Position numbers and translations under genes: made by a program. The notes under the pieces were generated by a model, which was not told where the DNA came from, did no database searches, and saw nothing but the letters and a program-made list of their open reading frames with translations. A stretch of DNA of 12,204 nucleotides from the NCBI GenBank assembly GCA_023251275.1, contig JAHEZC010000022.1:1-12204 (forward strand). The letters are read 5' to 3'. The stretch is from Parafilimonas sp. Its GTDB lineage: Bacteria > Bacteroidota > Bacteroidia > Chitinophagales > Chitinophagaceae. How positions within the stretch are numbered: the stretch's first letter is position 1; every line of letters starts with the position of its first letter. Below, piece by piece: positions 6,901 to 12,204 of the stretch.

Positions 6901-7708
6901 TCTTGGCAAAATGAATGAAGAAATTGAATGGCGAAGCAATGATGAGATTGGCGTACTGGTAACTGAATATAATAAGATGGTACAAAAACTTGAAGCAAGT
7001 GCAAAAGCATTGGCAAAGAGTGAAAGAGAAGGTGCATGGCGGGAGATGGCAAGGCAGGTGGCTCATGAAATAAAGAACCCGCTTACACCTATGAAACTCA
7101 GCATTCAGCATCTGCAAAGAGCCATAGATAATAATGCGCCTAATGTAAAACAACTTTCACAACAGGTTGCCGATACCCTGATTGAACAAATTGAACAGCT
7201 TTCAAAAATTGCAGGCGACTTTTCACAATTCGCCAATATCGGAAATGTAGAAGCAGATAAATTTGATATAACTGAAGTGTTATCGTCACTTATTAATTTA
7301 TACAGAACAGATGCCAAATTAAATATAGAATGGACTAAAGAAGAAGGCAATTATATTATTAATGCAGATAAAACACAGGTAAACCGTTTATTTACAAACC
7401 TGATAAAAAATGCTGTAGAAGCATCGGCTGATGATGAAAGAATAAATATTAAAGTGCATCAATCAAGTGAAGAAAATAAAGTTGTCGTTTCAATAAAAGA
7501 TAAAGGAACAGGGATTCCGGATAGTATGAAACAAAAAATTTTTATGCCCAACTTCACTACTAAATCTTCCGGAACGGGGCTGGGACTGGCTATTTGCAAA
7601 GGGATTGTAGAAAAAGCCAATGGTTCTATCTGGTTCGAAACTGAAGAAGGCAAAGGCTCTGTTTTTTATGTTTCATTGCCCAATGCAAATCATTCATGGC
7701 CTTTTTAA
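3941..7708 (+). CDS. Large multi-membrane NtrY-like sensor histidine kinase
   Basis: This 1255-residue membrane histidine kinase has about 12 hydrophobic helices, near residues 13-31, 215-235, 244-264, 293-312, 327-350, 369-391, 406-424, 428-447, 459-481, 723-748, 770-796 and 946-969. They leave three large regions predicted outside the membrane (32-214, 482-722, 797-945). A HAMP-like linker (970-1020) leads to an NtrY-type HisKA box, AWREMARQVAHEIKNPLTP, with phospho-acceptor His1042. The ATPase domain has an N box (N1153, N1157), DKGTGIP (D1187) and GTGLGLAICKG (1211-1221). All catalytic elements look intact. The start is a TTG overlapping the mazG stop; the first in-frame Met is residue 110, after the first membrane helix, so the TTG start is needed to keep that helix. 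No response regulator is adjacent, so the signal and partner are unknown. The 3' end overlaps polX by 15 bp. Confidence 0.88.
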   Translation: MIVVFRNGAYRHGYLFIAAAWLYTLSFVFTNYFSNSSSPQKVAAKLESYIAKQENRFEEILKTKETIRAIISDKPSEIRKQLVNESPGIFTYVLNDIGNPVQIYWNTNSMSVNNDDLLRPDGNYKVADQNGIFELLKRTVVENNRRYIIAGVIPIHRDYFIETQYLKKEFAGHPEIGDHYMISNNAGGTPVKNSKGVILFRLKEKTNISTDQPGAFSIILRIISVLILVIFVNAIATELVAAKGFLKGFLFLLGIVIPLRFLIYHSSFPFDLHSFELFDPTIYASSSLHPSLGDLLINAVLIFWIVNFIKVNYVRLLSDEIRLPAWLRNIIAVFCLAALPIITFGFAGIVSSLVTDSKISFDVTNFFSLNVYTFISFVIICFLAFSFFHLSHSLVKLSLQSKFNLYRRLIIAAAAGLLLLSIRVASVPVSINIIILSWLLIFFILLEYRRQDVKFSVLNTSFFIFWSIFLMASITTLIIYQNKTKELEIRRRIAENQDLLTDPSGEILLKTSITNFSNDFLVDNFLRFYSEYSSKFIKDSLINENFSGYLNKYDTRIYTFDSMYRPMYNEDSTSYNIIKSIVANQGKNTSTPDLYYYENASDRFGYIYERKVETNDSLPLSLGYIFVVVNPKANKSEALSPELFRQSRDVLSDLNAGYAIAIYNRQRLVKNFNDYNFSDTISKDQVPRFEYDINDKSGYNELWYNAGNNKVIVIVRKNDWFIESLTLFAWLFCLFVATAAMLHFGNLLFQTRFRVKNLKRIFHFDIRTQIQATIIAISIFSFIVIGIATISFFIIRFDKTNRDKLTQTAQVMVNEIQERIKSQLVIDEMLNLSDIGLNKDFDRKIVQIADMHNFDINFYDVEGTLEFSSQPDIYNKKILSTKMHPDAYYAMHYDHSIRMIQKEYIGNFSYMSIYVPVKDEKAGLFAYLNVPYLNSENELHQEISNFLVTLINLNALIFVLAGALALLVTSRITSSFSLIGSKMKDISLGKMNEEIEWRSNDEIGVLVTEYNKMVQKLEASAKALAKSEREGAWREMARQVAHEIKNPLTPMKLSIQHLQRAIDNNAPNVKQLSQQVADTLIEQIEQLSKIAGDFSQFANIGNVEADKFDITEVLSSLINLYRTDAKLNIEWTKEEGNYIINADKTQVNRLFTNLIKNAVEASADDERINIKVHQSSEENKVVVSIKDKGTGIPDSMKQKIFMPNFTTKSSGTGLGLAICKGIVEKANGSIWFETEEGKGSVFYVSLPNANHSWPF

Positions 7709-9364
7709 ATGCTGCTGCGAAACAAATTTTTCAAATTGCTGTAAGGAGAAGCTGCTCAGATTTCTTTCCTTTGTTAATCCCGCTTTTTGAGCAGCGAGCA
7801 CACCATAACGTGTGTCGCGAAAGCCTTCAATACTGTGCGCATCAGGATCTATGGAGATAAGCACATTCTTCTCCAAACAATAATCAATCCAGCGCCAGTC
7901 AATGTCTAATCTTTTTGGATGTGCATTTAATTCAATCACTACGTTGTTCTCAGCACACGCATCAATGATTGTTTTATGATCAACCGGGTAACCATTTCTG
8001 CTCAGCAGTAATCTTCCGGTCATGTGGCCGAGAATATTGGTGTAAGGATTTTCAACTGCTTTCATCAACCGCATCATTGCTTTATCTTCCTTCATCTTAA
8101 GATTGGAATGAACCGATGCAATCACAATATCAAAGCTTTTCAATACCTCGTCGGAATAATCAAGATTGCCATCATTTAATATATCCGATTCTATACTTTT
8201 AAAAACTTTGAAGGGATACAATTTTTTATTAAGCTCATCAATTTCATTGTGCTGAGCTGAAATGCGTTCTTCCGTTAAGCCATTTGCATAAAAAGCAGAT
8301 TTGGAATGATCGCTGATAACTAAAAACTGTAAATTATTCTGAATGGCTGCTCTTGCCATTTCTTCAATTGCATTTACGCCATCACTCCATTTACTGTGAC
8401 TGTGAATAATGGCGGTAACATCGCCTGGCTGAATCACTGAAGGCAGAGAATCTTGTTGTGCTTTATAGATAATTTCCTTTTTCTCTCTTAAATATGGTGC
8501 AATAAATTTCACATTTTTTTTGAGAAAAATTTCTTCTTCACTTTCATAATTATCATCAAATGGAAATTTTGATAGCCATTCACTTAAAAATTCCCCGCTG
8601 CAGCTTTTTGCAAAATAAGTTTGATAAATTTTTTCTGTCGCAGTGTGATAAAAGATCAATAAAACTTTTTCTTTACCTTTGAAATGCGTTTCACTTTCAC
8701 TTGTGTAAACTATTTCAAAATTATTTTTTTCTGAATAATCTTTTAGTTCATTGCCTGATGCAGTGGTTACCCATTCAAGTTTATCAATTACTTCAAGATG
8801 CCTTCTGAAATCTCCTGACAAAAAAAAGTTTTTTCCCTGGAATACATCTTTAAGTGCTGAATCAATATTCAGCGTATATTTTTCAATTTGTGCAAATAGA
8901 TAGCTTCCCTGGTTACCCAAATAAAATTCAATCGCCTCTTTTATATTTTGCTGTGTTTTTTCACCGAAACCTTTGTACAGTAATAAGCGATTTTCGTTGC
9001 ACGCATAGAGCAATTCGCCGGGATTTTCAATCTCCAGCTCTTTCCAGATAATCGAGATCTTTTTCGGCCCAATCCCTTTGATATTAAGCATTTCAGCGAT
9101 TCCGGCAGGAGTTTTTGCGATGTATTCATCCAATAATTTCAGTTTTCCGCTTTGCAACTGATCAATTATTTTTTTTCCGATTGCTTCACCCACGCCTTTA
9201 ATGGCAAATATTTTTTCTTCAGGCAGTTCAGATAATTGCACAGGTAATTTTTCAATAGTATAAGCAGCAACAGAATATGATTTTGCTTTAAAGCTGTTTT
9301 CTCCGTGGATCTCCATTAATTTGGAAAGCAATGAAAAATTATCGGCAATGGCATAGTTATCCAT
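7694..9364 (-). CDS. polX: PolX-like protein: HhH repeats, degenerate polymerase, intact PHP domain
   Basis: This 556-residue protein has the bacterial PolX layout: helix-hairpin-helix motifs near residues 54-70 (IKGVGEAIGKKI), 94-110 (IKGIGPKKI) and 130-146, a polymerase-beta-like region, and a C-terminal PHP phosphoesterase. The PHP metal ligands appear complete: H321 and H323 (HSHSKWSDG), D352 and H353, E392, H419, H447 (GHMTGRLL), E478, and D508 and H510 (DPDAH). The polymerase palm is not canonical. The usual GSxRRGKExxGDxD motif appears as SGDFRRHLEVIDKLEW, with Lys and Glu where the two catalytic Asp belong, and no third palm Asp is evident. I infer a nuclease or phosphoesterase role with DNA binding rather than synthesis. 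I chose the ATG at 9364 over an in-frame TTG two codons upstream. A TACATTTG box (9368-9375, minus strand) lies just upstream but has no clear -33 partner. Confidence 0.88.
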   Translation of the reverse strand: MDNYAIADNFSLLSKLMEIHGENSFKAKSYSVAAYTIEKLPVQLSELPEEKIFAIKGVGEAIGKKIIDQLQSGKLKLLDEYIAKTPAGIAEMLNIKGIGPKKISIIWKELEIENPGELLYACNENRLLLYKGFGEKTQQNIKEAIEFYLGNQGSYLFAQIEKYTLNIDSALKDVFQGKNFFLSGDFRRHLEVIDKLEWVTTASGNELKDYSEKNNFEIVYTSESETHFKGKEKVLLIFYHTATEKIYQTYFAKSCSGEFLSEWLSKFPFDDNYESEEEIFLKKNVKFIAPYLREKKEIIYKAQQDSLPSVIQPGDVTAIIHSHSKWSDGVNAIEEMARAAIQNNLQFLVISDHSKSAFYANGLTEERISAQHNEIDELNKKLYPFKVFKSIESDILNDGNLDYSDEVLKSFDIVIASVHSNLKMKEDKAMMRLMKAVENPYTNILGHMTGRLLLSRNGYPVDHKTIIDACAENNVVIELNAHPKRLDIDWRWIDYCLEKNVLISIDPDAHSIEGFRDTRYGVLAAQKAGLTKERNLSSFSLQQFEKFVSQQHLKRP

Positions 9365-9429
9365 ACTCAAATGTAAAAATCAAATTGTAGTGAACATAAT
9401 TTTATTTTACGATGAACATTCTCATACTG

Positions 9430-9464
9430 AAAAATAAAAAAGTCCCGGTAAAAAACCAGGACTT
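9430..9464 (-). terminator. Intrinsic terminator after the rplU-rpmA-small ORF unit
   Basis: On the minus strand a 10-bp stem (AAGTCCTGGT paired with ACCGGGACTT, including one U-G wobble) encloses a 5-nt U-rich loop and is followed by an uninterrupted U-rich tract. The stem arms occupy 9455-9464 and 9440-9449. It lies 28 bp after the stop of the 33-codon ORF and upstream of polX, so it separates the ribosomal unit from polX. The reverse direction lacks a U tract. Confidence 0.8.
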
Positions 9465-9491
9465 AATTCTATTCGGCTGTTCAGTCGAAGA

Positions 9492-9593
9492 CTATTTCTT
9501 CTTTGCAGCTTTCTTTGCAGCTTTCTTAGGAGCGGCCTTCTTTGCAGCTTTCTTAGGAGCAGCTTTTTTCGCTGCTTTTTTTGCAGTTGCCAT
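9492..9593 (-). CDS. 33-residue Lys/Ala-rich histone H1-tail-like peptide
   Basis: This short ORF (ATG at 9593, TAG at 9492-9494) encodes 33 residues: 15 Lys, 14 Ala, two Pro, one Thr and the initiator Met. It is built from KKAA blocks, including two tandem PKKAAKKAA units (codons 13-21 and 22-30) whose 27-bp DNA copies match at 24 positions. The composition resembles the C-terminal tails of eukaryotic histone H1 and of H1-like or AlgP-like bacterial proteins, which bind nucleic acid by charge. No folded domain is present. It follows rpmA by 79 bp on the same strand and is closed by a strong terminator, so it is probably expressed with rplU and rpmA. Nucleoid, RNA or ribosome binding would be inference. 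Against it, low-complexity ORFs can arise by chance, but the start, stop, frame and terminator placement favour a real gene. Confidence 0.65.
   Translation of the reverse strand: MATAKKAAKKAAPKKAAKKAAPKKAAKKAAKKK
9504..9557 (-). repeat. Tandem 27-bp coding repeat (two PKKAAKKAA units)
   Basis: Two adjacent 27-bp units (9531-9557 and 9504-9530) each encode PKKAAKKAA and differ at three bases, all silent third positions. Internal duplication is probably how the peptide gained its length, and copy number may vary between strains. Confidence 0.75.
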
Positions 9594-9623
9594 GTTGTTA
9601 AAATTTAATGGTTAGTAAATATG

Positions 9624-9649
9624 TGATAAAAGTAAAAAACTTTATATCA
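9624..9649 (-). other. AT-rich hairpin between rpmA and the Lys/Ala-rich ORF
   Basis: TGATAAAAGT and ACTTTATATCA pair, with one bulged base, around an AAAAA loop. The stem is almost entirely A-T and has no following U tract on the minus strand, so it is at best a weak pause or processing site in the rpmA to small-ORF gap. Confidence 0.3.
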
Positions 9650-9672
9650 ACTATCAAATTTTTTTCAACATT

Positions 9673-9939
9673 TTATCCAGTTATTTCAAAAGGTGTTACT
9701 GAAATAGTTGTTCTGTCTTTCTTTCCTTTTTTAAATTCAACAACACCATCTGTCAAAGCAAACAAAGTAAAATCTTTACCTGCACCAACATTTTTTCCCG
9801 GATGATATACAGTGCCTCTCTGGCGAATAATAATATTTCCGGCAACTACAGGTTGTCCGCCATAAATTTTCACACCAAGACGTTTGCTTTGTGAGTCACG
9901 TCCATTCTTTACACTGCCTTCACCTTTTTTGTGAGCCAT
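9673..9939 (-). CDS. rpmA: 50S ribosomal protein L27
   Basis: L27 is a large-subunit ribosomal protein whose flexible N-terminus reaches the peptidyl-transferase centre. The 88-residue product starts [19 protein letters not shown], the family hallmark, and continues with [21 protein letters not shown] and [12 protein letters not shown], all conserved. The N-terminus begins directly with MAHKK, without the cleavable extension found in Firmicutes. It lies 87 bp downstream of rplU on the same strand, the near-universal L21-L27 pairing, and is followed by a small Lys/Ala-rich ORF. No separate promoter of the TAnnTTTG type is visible in the gap, so co-transcription with rplU is likely. Confidence 0.97.
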   Translation of the reverse strand: MAHKKGEGSVKNGRDSQSKRLGVKIYGGQPVVAGNIIIRQRGTVYHPGKNVGAGKDFTLFALTDGVVEFKKGKKDRTTISVTPFEITG

Positions 9940-9973
9940 AAATACGATTTTGAAATTAACAGATTTTAAAATT

Positions 9974-10008
9974 TTGAGACAGCATAATCACTGATAAGAT
10001 TATCTCAA
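9974..10008 (-). other. Stem-loop in the rplU-rpmA intergenic region
   Basis: TTGAG...ATAATC pairs with GATTATCTCAA over 11 bp, with a 5-nt bulge on one arm and an 8-nt loop. No U tract follows, so it is not an intrinsic terminator. It may be an RNA processing or translational control element between the two ribosomal cistrons (inference). Confidence 0.4.
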
Positions 10009-10026
10009 TTGACCATCTCAAAAATA

Positions 10027-10332
10027 TTAAGCGATACTTTCAATCTTAATAAGTGTGTAATGTGTTCTGTGCCCGTGCTTTTTGCGAAACCCTTTTCTTC
10101 TTTTCATTTTAAATGCAATCACTTTATCGCCCTTCACCAGGTCACTCACTATCTCTGCTGTTACTACAGCGTTTGTATCAGCACCTGCAGAAAGTTGTCC
10201 ATCCTTATCTGCAAGAAGCACTTCGCTGAGCTCAATCTTATCTCCATTTTTTCCCTGCAGGTGAGGCACATACAGGCTTTCACCTTCCTGCACTTTGAAT
10301 TGCTGACCTGCTATTTTTACTACTGCAAACAT
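10027..10332 (-). CDS. rplU: 50S ribosomal protein L21
   Basis: L21 binds 23S rRNA in the large ribosomal subunit. The 101-residue product has the family start MFAVVKIAGQQFKVQEGE, a central DKIELSEVLL segment, and the conserved basic stretch KMKRRKGFRKKHGHRTHYTLIKI near the C-terminus. Length and both ends are normal. It is the first gene of the minus-strand ribosomal unit, and a consensus Bacteroidota promoter lies just upstream (10355-10386), giving a leader of roughly 15-20 nt, too short for an elaborate regulatory leader. No Shine-Dalgarno sequence precedes the ATG. Confidence 0.97.
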   Translation of the reverse strand: MFAVVKIAGQQFKVQEGESLYVPHLQGKNGDKIELSEVLLADKDGQLSAGADTNAVVTAEIVSDLVKGDKVIAFKMKRRKGFRKKHGHRTHYTLIKIESIA

Positions 10333-10354
10333 AACTTATCGAAAATTAGGACGG

Positions 10355-10386
10355 CAAAGGTAGGGTTTTCGGCCAAAAATGTCAAA
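10355..10386 (-). promoter_or_regulatory. Consensus Bacteroidota promoter for rplU
   Basis: On the minus strand, TTTG (10383-10386) is followed by a 20-nt spacer and TACCTTTG (10355-10362), an exact match to the TAnnTTTG -7 element used by the primary sigma factor of this phylum. Its position about 23 bp upstream of the rplU start makes it the likely promoter of rplU, rpmA and the small ORF. Confidence 0.75.
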
Positions 10387-10476
10387 TGACCAAAAAACTT
10401 TTATCTGAAGCTATTGAACATGCCTATTTCCCAAAAATAAAACGGGCTGTGGTCATTCCTCCTGATTGGAGATCAC

Positions 10477-10484
10477 TATTTTTG
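10477..10484 (+). promoter_or_regulatory. Possible -7 element (TATTTTTG) for the GH3-family gene
   Basis: TATTTTTG matches TAnnTTTG and lies 28 bp upstream of the GH3-family start codon. I see no convincing TTG-type -33 element at the right spacing, so this is tentative. Confidence 0.35.
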
Positions 10485-10512
10485 TTTTTCTCAATAATTT
10501 CCTGCTGTTATT

Positions 10513-12006
10513 ATGAATCTGAAATCACTTTTTGCCCGTCCGTTTGCAAATTACATATACAATAAAATTAATAAAGGGAAATTATCAGCCACAAGTGACC
10601 AGGAAACCATTTTTAAAAGCCTGGTGAAATCTTCACGCACTACTGATTTCGGAAAGGAGCATGGGTTTGATAAAATTCAATCTTATGATGATTTTAAAAA
10701 CGCTGTTCCCATAAGAGATTATGAACAAATAAAACATTACATTGAAAGGATTAAAGCCGGCAAACATAATGTGCTGTGGAAAGGCAAGCCGATTTACTTT
10801 GCAAAAACAAGCGGCACCACGAGCGGAGTGAAATATATTCCTATCACAAAAGATTCTATTCCCAATCATATTAACTCTGCAAGGGATGCACTTCTATGCT
10901 ATATAGCAGAAACGGGCAATTCAGAATTTACTAACGGAAAGATGATTTTCTTGAGCGGTTCACCGGAGTTGACCAGAGTCGGCGGCATTCCGACAGGAAG
11001 ATTGAGCGGCATTGTAAATCATCATGTGCCAGGATATTTACGCAGTAATCAACTGCCGCGCTACGAAACAAATTGCATAGAAGACTGGGAGACCAAGCTT
11101 GATAAGATAATTGAAGAAACAGTTAATCAGAATATGAGTCTTATCAGCGGCATACCTCCCTGGATGCAAATGTATTTTGACAGGCTTACAAATCTGACGG
11201 GGAAAAAAATCAGAGATGTTTTTCCAGGTTTATCTGTACTCGTATATGGCGGCGTAAATTTCGAACCGTATCGCACCAAACTTTTTGACAGTATCGGAAA
11301 AGAAATTGACGCAATAGAAACTTTTCCTGCAAGTGAAGGTTTCTTTGCATTCCAGGACAGCAGAACAGAACAGGGATTATTGCTTAATACCAATTCAGGA
11401 ATATTTTATGAATTTGTTCCTGCATCGGAAATCTTTACAGAAACCCCCACCCGGCTAAGTTTGAAAGATGTAAAAGCCGGGGAGAACTATGCGCTCATTA
11501 TTACCAACAATGCCGGTCTGTGGGCTTACAATATTGGCGATACCGTAAAATTTGTAAGCACTGATCCCTATCGTCTTGTGGTAACAGGCAGAATTAAGCA
11601 TTATATTTCAGCTTTTGGTGAGCATGTGATCGGCGAAGAAGTAGAACATGCATTAATGAAAGCTGCCGGTATAGAAGAAATAAAAATTATTGAATTTACC
11701 GTAGCGCCGGTAATAGAAAACGATGATGGAAACAGTTATCATGAATGGTTCATAGAATTTGAAAACATGCCGCATGACCTTGCTGCATTTGCAGAAAAAA
11801 TTTACGCAAACCTTCGTGATAAAAATATTTATTACGATGATCTTATCAGTGGGAATATTCTACAGCCTTTAAAAATTTCACCTGTAAGGAAACATGGTTT
11901 CATAGATTATATGAAATCTATTGGAAAACTTGGCGGGCAAAACAAATTGCCAAGATTGAGTAACGACAGGAAGATTGCGGAAGAGTTGGAGCAATATTTG
12001 CTTTAA
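10513..12006 (+). CDS. GH3-family acyl-adenylating enzyme
   Basis: This 497-residue protein belongs to the GH3 family of the ANL (adenylate-forming) superfamily, named for plant enzymes that join amino acids to jasmonate or auxin. Visible motifs are the ATP-binding loop KTSGTTSGVKY (residues 98-108), FPASEGFFAF (271-280), YNIGDTVKF with D343, TGRIKHYISAFGEHV (358-372), and a C-terminal GKLGGQNKLPRL containing a candidate catalytic Lys (K472 or K478). The full-length N-terminus (MNLKSLFARPFANYIYNKIN) and overall length fit bacterial members. The substrate is unknown; bacterial GH3 proteins are poorly characterised, and no biosynthetic partner genes are nearby. The gene is monocistronic, divergent from rplU, and its TAA overlaps the stop codon of the opposing antitoxin gene. 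The family call is firm; the reaction beyond acyl-adenylation is inference. Confidence 0.92.
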   Translation: MNLKSLFARPFANYIYNKINKGKLSATSDQETIFKSLVKSSRTTDFGKEHGFDKIQSYDDFKNAVPIRDYEQIKHYIERIKAGKHNVLWKGKPIYFAKTSGTTSGVKYIPITKDSIPNHINSARDALLCYIAETGNSEFTNGKMIFLSGSPELTRVGGIPTGRLSGIVNHHVPGYLRSNQLPRYETNCIEDWETKLDKIIEETVNQNMSLISGIPPWMQMYFDRLTNLTGKKIRDVFPGLSVLVYGGVNFEPYRTKLFDSIGKEIDAIETFPASEGFFAFQDSRTEQGLLLNTNSGIFYEFVPASEIFTETPTRLSLKDVKAGENYALIITNNAGLWAYNIGDTVKFVSTDPYRLVVTGRIKHYISAFGEHVIGEEVEHALMKAAGIEEIKIIEFTVAPVIENDDGNSYHEWFIEFENMPHDLAAFAEKIYANLRDKNIYYDDLISGNILQPLKISPVRKHGFIDYMKSIGKLGGQNKLPRLSNDRKIAEELEQYLL

Positions 12007-12204
12007 GAAATTTCCAATTCTTTTCTAGCAACAGCTAAATCATAAGCAACTTGCAGGCGAAGCCAGAAATCGGCTTCAATACCAAGTTCTTTTTCAAGTT
12101 TTAGTGCAATTCGCGCAGATATATGACGTTTACCTTTTAATAAATCACTCAAATGAGGTGCCTGAATGCCTAATCTGGAAGCAAAATCTTTTTTAAGCAA
12201 CTCT
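12003..12204 (-). CDS. higA: HigA-type XRE antitoxin, N-terminus beyond window edge
   Basis: This partial gene runs off the right edge; about 67 C-terminal codons are visible and the reading frame is open to the last base. An internal TTG at 12198-12200 is not a credible start, because the helix it would begin is already mid-domain. The visible part, FASRLGIQAPHLSDLLKGKRHISARIALKLEKELGIEADFWLRLQVAYDLA, is the helix-turn-helix and C-terminal segment of the HigA/VapI antitoxin family, including the signature FWLxLQxxYDL. Such proteins neutralise a RelE-like HigB toxin and repress their own operon; the toxin normally precedes the antitoxin, so higB should lie just to the right, outside the window (inference). 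The stop codon shares the palindrome TTAA with the stop of the convergent GH3 gene. Confidence 0.85.
   Translation of the reverse strand, partial: ELLKKDFASRLGIQAPHLSDLLKGKRHISARIALKLEKELGIEADFWLRLQVAYDLAVARKELEIS

Noticed and set aside
7709..9364. Possible frameshift explaining the missing PolX palm residues
   Set aside because: The reading frame is continuous, HhH motifs before and PHP motifs after are in the same frame, and SG..RR is preserved, so substitution rather than frame loss explains the degenerate motif.
9504..9557. Short tandem repeats as a possible CRISPR or regulatory array
   Set aside because: The repeats are adjacent, in frame and differ only at third codon positions, so they are coding repeats without spacers.
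9412..9615. 67-codon plus-strand frame rich in AAFFAAFLGA
   Set aside because: It is the antisense of the Lys/Ala-rich ORF and runs through the minus-strand terminator. The hydrophobic repeat is simply the complement of Lys/Ala codons.
10009..10389. 126-codon plus-strand frame opposite rplU
   Set aside because: It is antisense to a certain ribosomal protein gene, and its composition (many Cys, Phe and His) is typical of a shadow frame.
10386..10565. 59-codon plus-strand frame starting MTKKLLSEAIEHAYF
   Set aside because: It overlaps the rplU promoter -33 region and the first 50 bases of the GH3 gene in another frame, and its second half is Cys/Phe-rich and unlike a real protein. It is most likely a chance frame in AT-rich DNA.

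Overview
This window looks like ordinary chromosome from a Bacteroidota bacterium, most likely a Chitinophagaceae-type lineage. The placement rests on four things: AT-rich coding DNA without Shine-Dalgarno sites, a clear Bacteroidota-style promoter (TTTG, 20-nt spacer, TAnnTTTG) upstream of rplU, the gene families present (SufE next to a DUF59 protein, a bacterial GH3 protein, PolX), and a Lys/Ala-rich H1-tail-like peptide. The family-level placement is inference. No rRNA, tRNA or CRISPR is visible.

Layout. Positions 4-746 (+) hold the tail of a probable SUF iron-sulfur assembly operon: sufE, then a DUF59 protein 5 bp downstream. Positions 801-2117 are a complete 1317-bp IS4-family insertion sequence with an intact DDE transposase (-), 15-bp imperfect terminal inverted repeats and a 9-bp target duplication. 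It inserted at the last codons of a secreted YD-repeat-like protein (2112-2942, -); the IS end now supplies that gene's stop codon. Positions 3168-7708 (+) are mazG, overlapping by four bases (TTGA) a 1255-aa NtrY-like sensor kinase with about 12 membrane segments. It converges, with a 15-bp tail overlap, on a polX-like gene (7694-9364, -) whose PHP domain looks intact but whose polymerase active site is degenerate.

Positions 9430-10386 (-) form a compact ribosomal unit: promoter, rplU (L21), rpmA (L27), then an overlooked 33-codon ORF made almost only of Lys and Ala, closed by a convincing intrinsic terminator. Divergent from it is a GH3-family adenylating enzyme (10513-12006, +). Its stop codon overlaps that of a HigA-type antitoxin (12003 to the right edge, -), whose N-terminus and probable toxin partner lie outside the window.

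How the genes relate: most are unrelated housekeeping modules. SufE and the DUF59 protein work in Fe-S cluster assembly; L21 and L27 are large-subunit proteins; mazG and the kinase are probably translationally coupled. I found no defence island or obviously new multi-gene system. The items most worth a second look are the IS stop-codon replacement, the degenerate PolX, the tiny Lys/Ala-rich ORF in the ribosomal operon, and the inner inverted repeat of the IS.
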